Assembly (NCBI RefSeq): GCF_019977755.1
Contig: NZ_AP025145.1
Coordinates: forward strand, 1,612,001 to 1,676,000
Reading direction: 5' to 3'
Source of the DNA: Vibrio penaeicida
GTDB lineage: Bacteria; Pseudomonadota; Gammaproteobacteria; Enterobacterales; Vibrionaceae
Length of the DNA stretch: 64,000 nt
Below are positions 59,042 through 64,000 of this stretch, one piece after another. Each line of letters opens with the position of its first letter. Positions within the stretch are counted from its first letter, which is position 1. The position numbers and the translations under genes are program-made. Below the pieces are notes generated by a model, which ran no database searches, was not told the origin of the DNA, and saw nothing but the letters and a program-made list of their open reading frames with translations.

Positions 59042-59488
59042 TTACTCACCAACACACAGAGAATCTAAAAACACTGAAAATGATGGGGATAAATTAGTCA
59101 TATTATGTTCCCAAGGTTCACCATCATAGTTAGCTTCTTCATGGTCCCAGTGAAAAACTGCTCCCTTGGTTGGTTCCTTTAATGATATACAGAACACGTC
59201 CCCTCCAGGACTTTCCGCTATTGGAAGATAACCTTCAGGAATCATTCCCTTTTGCTCACTTATTTGACGTAGAAGATCATCATGGTATGTTTCCCCTCGA
59301 ATAGCATAAAAATAGCCTACGTAATCAAAATGCTGATTTTCGTGTCGTACGCCATCTAAGATTGGCCTGCCACCATTGTGTTTAAGCAAAAAAGATTTAT
59401 ATTCCACCGGCAATTCAAACCCAATATTTTCTTCCACCGAGTGCAAATCAACTTCGCTTATTGAAGTATGAGAATCTTCAAAAATCAT
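59042..59488 (-). CDS. SMI1/KNR4 (SUKH-type) immunity-like protein
   Basis: The product has 148 residues. VEENIGFELPVEYKSFLLKH (~17-36), NGGRPILDG, YLPIAESPGGDVFCISLKEP (~96-115) and the W-containing WDHEEANYDG, then FSVFLDSL are the standard SUKH landmarks (E..g..LP.dY..Fl..nGG...I......GD.....l). SUKH proteins bind and block many bacterial toxins. No toxin gene lies in the cassette, so it may be an orphan immunity gene guarding against toxins of neighbours. Confidence 0.85.
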   Translation of the reverse strand: MIFEDSHTSISEVDLHSVEENIGFELPVEYKSFLLKHNGGRPILDGVRHENQHFDYVGYFYAIRGETYHDDLLRQISEQKGMIPEGYLPIAESPGGDVFCISLKEPTKGAVFHWDHEEANYDGEPWEHNMTNLSPSFSVFLDSLCVGE

Positions 59489-59506
59489 TATGTTACCCTT
59501 ATGACT

Positions 59507-59622
59507 TAACGCCTTGCTAAGTTGCAGCTAACGAACACAACACTCAAGCAAAGCCACGTAATCACTAAACTCAACCAAACCAAAATCGCCGATCGTTAGC
59601 TGTCTACTTGAGCAATTTGTTA
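59507..59622 (-). repeat. attC 41 (T6)
   Basis: TAACGCCTTGCTAAGTTGCA to CAATTTGTTA. Confidence 0.88.
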
Positions 59623-59625
59623 TGT

Positions 59626-60243
59626 TTATTTTTCCACCGGTTCTACCTTTTCGTTACCTGTTACTTCAGGTTGAACAACCGGGTCTATTGGATGGTATGG
59701 AGGTAAATAGGTTATGTGCATTGGTAACGAACGCTTGCCTTCTAAAATAGCTAACACGCCTTCACGGACTTTAGTCTGTTCATTTTCGACGCGCCCATGC
59801 GCAATAGGACTATAGCAATCTCTTTTAAGCTGGACTTCATCGAAGTCATAACCTAATGATTGAGCCATAGCGTAAAGAAGGCTTGTAAATAAATCATTAC
59901 TCCGTTCAATCCACGCATCGAGTCTTTCATCAGGAACGCTATTATTTAAATGATCGTTATATATTTTCCAAGCATTCGTAACTTTTTTATCAGCTTCGGA
60001 CTGCCAACGTTTCCCAAAAACAGATTTCCCGTAGAAATCAAGATCTATCATATTTAGAGCAGAAACATGAGCTCCCGATAATCTCGTTGCACGCGTTTCC
60101 ATCAGAGTGTGGAACAATTGAAGTTTTCTTCTTTTTCGTTCTGTTATATTTTCAATTATCTTCTGAGCTTGGACTGCCAATACTGGACCGATAATAACCG
60201 CTCCAATTGTAATCCAATCTTTGATTTCCATGTTTAATTCCAT
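59626..60243 (-). CDS. DUF6680-like membrane-anchored protein
   Basis: The product has 205 residues from ATG 60243, preceded by GAGGAAAG (an ATG 18 bases upstream is also in frame). One N-terminal membrane span (WITIGAVIIGPVLAVQAQKI) is followed by a helical cytosolic part; FHTLMETRATRLSGAHVSAL (~46-65) and ALNMIDLDFYGK, then AWKIYNDHLNN match my memory of DUF6680. The function of that family is unknown. Confidence 0.6.
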   Translation of the reverse strand: MELNMEIKDWITIGAVIIGPVLAVQAQKIIENITERKRRKLQLFHTLMETRATRLSGAHVSALNMIDLDFYGKSVFGKRWQSEADKKVTNAWKIYNDHLNNSVPDERLDAWIERSNDLFTSLLYAMAQSLGYDFDEVQLKRDCYSPIAHGRVENEQTKVREGVLAILEGKRSLPMHITYLPPYHPIDPVVQPEVTGNEKVEPVEK

Positions 60244-60260
60244 ACTTTCCTCGATAAACA

Positions 60261-60377
60261 TAACGCCTTGTTAAGTAGCAGCTAACTACCACCACGCCTA
60301 AACAAAGCCACCGTAACCACTAAACCCAGCCAAACCAAAATCGCCGACTGTTAGCTGTCTGCTTGAACAATTTGTTA
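60261..60377 (-). repeat. attC 42 (T6)
   Basis: TAACGCCTTGTTAAGTAGCA to CAATTTGTTA. Confidence 0.88.
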
Positions 60378-60399
60378 GAGCCCCGTGCATGACGTTGTT

Positions 60400-60720
60400 C
60401 TACTTACCTACCCCATGTATACACGCAACATTCACTGCATATTGGTCAGGTCGAGAGCGCCTTTGATGATGAGTGTAAATGCCACAGGTTTTACAAAAGT
60501 AGTGTTTCGCCGTCATCGTGTGAAACTGATAAAGAGTTAAATTGTTCAAACCAGATTTAACTTGAAGAAGCGCTAACGGAACAGGCGTCATTTTTGAGTT
60601 TCGAATAGTACAAATTGAACAGGAGCACCCGTATTGTTCCAGTTCCCCACTTTTACTTTGAAATTCAATTTGTACTGCACCACAGTGACAAGAGGCTTTA
60701 AAAGAGTATTCGTTATTCAC
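60400..60720 (-). CDS. GFA-family (CENP-V/Mss4-like) zinc protein
   Basis: The product has 106 residues. ASCHCGAVQIEF (~9-20), CSCSICTIRN (~32-41) and KHYFCKTCGIYTHHQRRSRP (~72-91) are the three Cys pairs of the GFA fold that bind zinc, typical of glutathione-dependent formaldehyde-activating enzyme-like proteins. The enzymatic role of most relatives is unknown. Such genes are common single-gene cassettes in Vibrio. Confidence 0.88.
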   Translation of the reverse strand: MNNEYSFKASCHCGAVQIEFQSKSGELEQYGCSCSICTIRNSKMTPVPLALLQVKSGLNNLTLYQFHTMTAKHYFCKTCGIYTHHQRRSRPDQYAVNVACIHGVGK

Positions 60721-60759
60721 AACTGCACCATATCCTTATAATTTGCCTCAGAGGGGCTA

Positions 60760-60878
60760 TAACGCCCAATTAAACTGCCAAAAACGGACAAACGCCGTTT
60801 CCGCATATCACCTTAAACACCAAACTCAACGCAAACTAAAAGTGCCACACGTTTTTGGTCTGTTTGAATTGTTTGTTA
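60760..60878 (-). repeat. attC 43 (T3)
   Basis: TAACGCCCAATTAAACTGCC to GTTTGTTA; precedes B-cassette copy 3. Confidence 0.9.
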
Positions 60879-61243
60879 TGAACGGACTTTACGGCAACCT
60901 CAGAATTTCAGCAAATACAGAAGGTTGAGACGCAGAGCCAATTCACAAAATGTTGGCAGCTACACGATAAACCCACCACGAGTTGACTTAAAACACCCAC
61001 CAAGTATTGAGTTTATCGACGCCCTGCCGCCCCACAAAAGTAATGGCGCAGCAAATGGCTGCTAGAAAAAACCAATTTGGCAAAAATAACCAAACAGCCG
61101 ATTTGCCTTTTGATGAAACCCAAGCGGCATTTCACCAAAGGAACATGCCGATTTTCAATTAGGAAAAATTCAAATCATGATGAAAAGAAAAGTAAACTTT
61201 GAACCTTAGCCCCTAATTTTACTGGATTTTTCTAGATGCTTCA
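60879..61243 (-). repeat. B-cassette copy 3
   Basis: Same element as at 44660 and 58551, diverged most in the last ~60 bases (AATTAGGAAAAATTC). Confidence 0.8.
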
Positions 61244-61363
61244 TAACGCCCTGTTAAGGTGTGAGCAACGCAATACCGAAGCTACCGCAAACCACCTTAA
61301 ACACTAAACGCAACGCATAGTAAAAATGCCACGCGTTGCGAATCACTCTTAAACAGTTTGTTA
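61244..61363 (-). repeat. attC 44 (T4)
   Basis: TAACGCCCTGTTAAGGTGTG to CAGTTTGTTA. Confidence 0.9.
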
Positions 61364-61891
61364 ACCCTATGCTTACTGCCAAGCCACAAAGTCAGATATA
61401 TTGTCTAGGCGCTCAACCACCACAGCTCTCCCTAAACAACGACTCCAATAAGTTTCACGATCGGCTTGCTCTCCAGCACCTGACCATTCAACTACTCGTA
61501 AGGGAGTACTTTGTAAGTAAGGTTTTAGTAGCATATTTAAATGTGTATCAAACCCTGAATATCCAAAGAGAATGATTTCCTCTGCCTCGGATAAAGCAAA
61601 TTGAAGATAATCCCAATATGTAGAAAGGGCATGAGACGCAGCGATAACTGAAGGTTTATGTTTTACATGAGTTAGCACAATATGTTTGCTTGGTATATCT
61701 CGCCCTAAATGAAGACTGTCTCTCGATAATTTAACAATATTACCACCATCCTCCATAAACAAAGGTGAGCCGTGGAGGTGCAAGTAATAACCAAAGTTAT
61801 TTTCGAACCTCCGCTCTAAAGCATCTGCTGAAAACCCACGACCAAGCATTCCATCGATAAGGCTACCGTTATAGCTGTAAACATCCCTTTT

Positions 61892-62713
61892 TTAGTGACA
61901 CCCTAAATTAGAGTCTTCCGGCAATTTCAACTTAGCAAGATATTCCCAAGGGGTCAGGTCACCCAGCGAGCTGTGGGGACGTTCATCGTTGTATTCTCGA
62001 ACCCAGTTTTCTGTTAGCTCACGTACCTCTTTTAACGTTCTGAACACATACATGTTGAGTATTTCATCTCGATAGGTCCGGTTGAACCTTTCAACAAACG
62101 AGTTTTGTGTGGGCTTGCCTGGCTGTATGAATTCGAGTTGTATGTCATGTTGTTCCGCCCATTCAGCTAAAGCCGTTGAGATAAACTCTGGACCGTTATC
62201 CATACGTAACTGACTCGGATAACCTCGCCAGGCGACGATGCGTTCCAACACGCGAACAACTCTTTGAGCGGGAAGATTCAAGTCAATTTCAATGGCCAGC
62301 ACTTCACGGTTAAAGTCATCGATAACATTGAACGTCCTGAAGCGTCTACCACACATCAGTGAATCGCTCATGAAATCCATTGACCAACATTGATTGAACG
62401 TTTCTGGCACACAGAGAGGGGCAGGCTCTCTTGTTGGTAGCCGCTTCTTTCCACGACGGCGCTTATTCAACTTCAGTTCGCAGTAGAGTCGATGCACTCG
62501 TTTGTGGTTCCAGCGATACCCCCATCGCTTAAGCACTTTGAATAACATGCCAAAACCATATGCAGGATAACGTTCAACGGCTTCTTGCAAGGCGGCAATC
62601 ACAGGGGTATCTCGGTGCTTATCTGGTCGATACCGATAGACCGAGTCACTGATGCCGACTAAACGACAAGCCCTACGCAGACTCACACAGTGACAATTAT
62701 TGACGTAATCCAC
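61892..62713 (-). CDS. IS3-family OrfB, intact (copy 3)
   Basis: The product has 273 residues (the -1 frameshift product from orfA is longer). DDE: SMDFMSD, RMDNGPEF, NSFVERFNRTYRDE. Uninterrupted REVLAIEIDLNLPAQ shows the original frame at the place broken in copies 1 and 2. Confidence 0.92.
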   Translation of the reverse strand: MDYVNNCHCVSLRRACRLVGISDSVYRYRPDKHRDTPVIAALQEAVERYPAYGFGMLFKVLKRWGYRWNHKRVHRLYCELKLNKRRRGKKRLPTREPAPLCVPETFNQCWSMDFMSDSLMCGRRFRTFNVIDDFNREVLAIEIDLNLPAQRVVRVLERIVAWRGYPSQLRMDNGPEFISTALAEWAEQHDIQLEFIQPGKPTQNSFVERFNRTYRDEILNMYVFRTLKEVRELTENWVREYNDERPHSSLGDLTPWEYLAKLKLPEDSNLGCH

Positions 62714-62736
62714 CCACTCTCGCCGAATCGTGGGCT

Positions 62737-63003
62737 TTACAGCTTTTTTTCGACGATATCCTTAAGGATTTTATGGTCGAGGCTCAGTTCAGCAAACATT
62801 TGCTTCAGGCGTCGGTTTTCATCCTCAAGCTCCTTCAGTCGCTTCACGTCTGAGGCTTCCATGCCGCCGTACTTGGACTTCCAGTTGTAGTAAGTGGCAT
62901 CTGATATGCCATACTCTCGGCAGACCTCTTTGACCAACCTGCCAGCCTCAACTTCTTTCAGAATCTTGACGATTTGCGTTTCTGTATAGCGTGATTTTTT
63001 CAT
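62737..63003 (-). CDS. IS3-family OrfA (copy 3)
   Basis: Identical to the other OrfA products (88 residues), with HTH, zipper and A7 slippery run. Confidence 0.9.
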   Translation of the reverse strand: MKKSRYTETQIVKILKEVEAGRLVKEVCREYGISDATYYNWKSKYGGMEASDVKRLKELEDENRRLKQMFAELSLDHKILKDIVEKKL

Positions 63004-63571
63004 CAGTGTTCTCCATTTGGTTTAGTTTAAACCGAAGAACTCTAATTCTAAATGTCCCTAGTTTAGGGGATGATTACATAGCCATCTACTAAATCATTAT
63101 CGATAAACGAATTGTACAAAAGCTTGTCATAATTCAATGTTGCAACATGCGACTTGGTTTCCCGAATAAAGTTAACTAATGCGTCCTCAAAGGCTTGAGG
63201 CAACGTACCATTATAGTTATGAAGTTTGGTCGCTACCTTATGAATATAAGTAGCAGTTATTTCTGGAAATGACTGACCATCTTCCGTAAGCCAGTGAATA
63301 TCACCGTCACCGATTGAGTTTAGAGATTTACAATGCGTTATTGCTTGATGAAGTAAATCTAGTTCATCTTCTCCTTGAGGCGCTCCAGAGCGACCAAGGC
63401 AACGCTCTATTAGTTGCTGCTGTTCTAAAGTTAAGAAATCTTCACGTTCCCAGATATCTTCCAAAGCAGCGGTTAAAGAAAAATGAGCAGGATCTAATGA
63501 CATTCCTAACCCATTCCCAAAAATTATTAATTTCCTAGCCAAAATTTACTCCTAATTCTAATAAATAGGGT

Positions 63572-63690
63572 TAACGCCCAGTTAAGTAGCCAAAAACGTA
63601 CAAATGCTGTTTCTGCAAACTACCCTAACCATTAAACCCAACGCAAACTAAAAATGCCACGCGTTTTTGGTCTGCTTGAACTGTTTGTTA
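63572..63690 (-). repeat. attC 45 (T1)
   Basis: Complete T1 site. Confidence 0.9.
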
Positions 63691-63998
63691 GAGCGATACA
63701 AACAGAAAACTCGCTTGGCAATGAAGCACTTAGCTTGCAATCAATGAACAGTATCTTAGCCAACAAAACTTACTGCAACCAGACCACAGAAACCAAAACA
63801 CCGATTCAGTCGAGAATTTAGGGAAGCGAACCGAGAGCAAAGCTTCAAAATTCAGCAAACCAAATTGATTTTGAAAGTTTGCAGCAACTTGGATTGCGAC
63901 GACTTTTCCACTTTGATGCTGGTTGAGAAAGCGAACTCAAAAATACTGAAGCCAGCAACATTCGAATTCCTTACAACCCTTAAATTATCAAAGCGCTA
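63691..63998 (-). repeat. A-cassette copy 22
   Basis: Standard body, broken frame. The next attC starts at 63999, the window edge. Confidence 0.85.
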
Positions 63999-64000
63999 TA

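Larger units (their letters stand above)
61876..63078 (-). mobile_element. IS3-family element, copy 3 (1203 bp, intact)
   Basis: Same ends as copies 1 and 2, in reverse orientation, with target duplication TAGC. Two bases shorter because orfB is not broken; potentially active. Confidence 0.92.
61373..63542 (-). pseudogene. SIR2-like (DUF4917-type) protein, interrupted by IS
   Basis: The 5' part (63542-63079) and 3' part (61875-61373) join in frame (...DLVDGY + NGSLIDGMLG...) once the IS and one TAGC copy are removed, giving ~320 residues. IIFGNGLGMSLDP at the start, SHVATLNYDKLLYNSF (~131-146), YLHLHGSPLF and LFGYSGFDTHLN fit SIR2-like NAD-binding proteins of the DUF4917 type. Relatives with SIR2 domains deplete NAD during phage infection in several defence systems. 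Here it is inactive because of the IS. Confidence 0.75.
33182..64000 (-). mobile_element. Superintegron cassette array (attI and integrase outside window)
   Basis: About 45 attC sites are interspersed with short cassettes. In plus orientation each site begins TAACGCC and ends GTTTGTTA, that is the reverse of the Vibrio repeat read with the genes. Cassette genes lie on the minus strand upstream of their site, so attI should be to the right. I use the following attC types by their inner arms: T1 (AGTAGCCAAAAACG/CGTTTTTGGTCTGCTTGAAC), T2 (CTTAAACCGCAGACAACG/CGTTGTTTGTCGG), T3 (AAACTGCCAAAAACG/CGTTTTTGGTCTGTTTGAAT), T4 (TTAAGGTGTGAG-type/GAATCACTCTTAAA), T5 (CTTAAGCCGCTGCCAAC), T6 (AGTAGCAGATAAC-type/GTTAGCTGTCTGCTTGAAC), T7 (AAGTGGCTGACAAC). 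Cassette types are A (22 copies, ~305 bp), B (3 copies, ~365 bp) and single genes. Confidence 0.92.

Noticed and set aside
33603..63690. Regularly spaced repeats could suggest a CRISPR array.
   Set aside because: Repeats are ~120 bp imperfect palindromes with TAACGCC/GTTTGTTA ends and variable gene-sized intervals. They are attC sites; no cas genes are present.
33182..64000. Searched for an integron integrase gene and attI.
   Set aside because: No IntI-like frame exists in the array; the only tyrosine recombinase is the phage integrase. The platform should lie to the right of the window.

Overview
The window is most likely from a Vibrio chromosome. About 31 kb (33.2-64 kb) is a chromosomal superintegron: about 45 Vibrio-type attC repeats of 90-120 bp, separating short cassettes whose genes nearly all lie on the minus strand. 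The integron integrase and attI are not in the window and should lie beyond the right edge.

Positions 1 to about 33.18 kb are the right part of a lambda-like temperate podovirus-type prophage; the left end is outside the window. On the minus strand, right to left, are a Cro-like repressor, a YdaT/CII-like regulator, an O-type replication initiator with an iteron origin inside the gene, a P-like helicase loader and a small nuclease. After a 10.7-kb cargo block come a Q-like late regulator under a LexA-box promoter, holin, SAR lysozyme, Rz/Rz1 spanins, terminase, portal, scaffold, capsid, connector proteins, tail fibre and tail-fibre chaperone. On the plus strand are the CI-like repressor, YqaJ exonuclease, RecT, Xis and integrase. 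The cargo block holds a secreted chitin-binding metalloprotease, a pseudopilin-like protein, small membrane and zinc-ribbon proteins, an AHH nuclease/Imm11 pair, and a 1083-residue lipoprotein (TSP3 repeats, VWA, PD-(D/E)XK-like C-terminus) followed by a candidate immunity gene. Between portal and scaffold lie two diverged copies of a structured RNA-like element, each followed by a terminator.

The prophage right end abuts the second half of an attC: sequence from the middle of a standard site continues directly after the phage att region. The phage therefore appears to have integrated inside a superintegron attC. The cassettes to the right include a T6SS amidase effector/immunity pair (Tae4/Tai4), a DUF1778/GNAT toxin-antitoxin pair on the opposite strand, a Phd/ParE-type pair, several GNAT enzymes, a GIY-YIG-like protein, a SUKH protein, a GFA-type protein, four small exported proteins of similar design, and a SIR2-like gene broken by an IS. 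Twenty-two cassettes are copies of one ~305-bp element encoding at most a ~75-residue TTG-started peptide, frame-broken in most copies. Three others are copies of an ORF-poor ~365-bp element.

Five insertion sequences sit in the array: three copies of one IS3-family element (1203-1205 bp, 4-bp target duplications), one other IS3-family element, and one IS110/IS1111-type element inserted inside an attC. All functions are read from sequence motifs without database searches.
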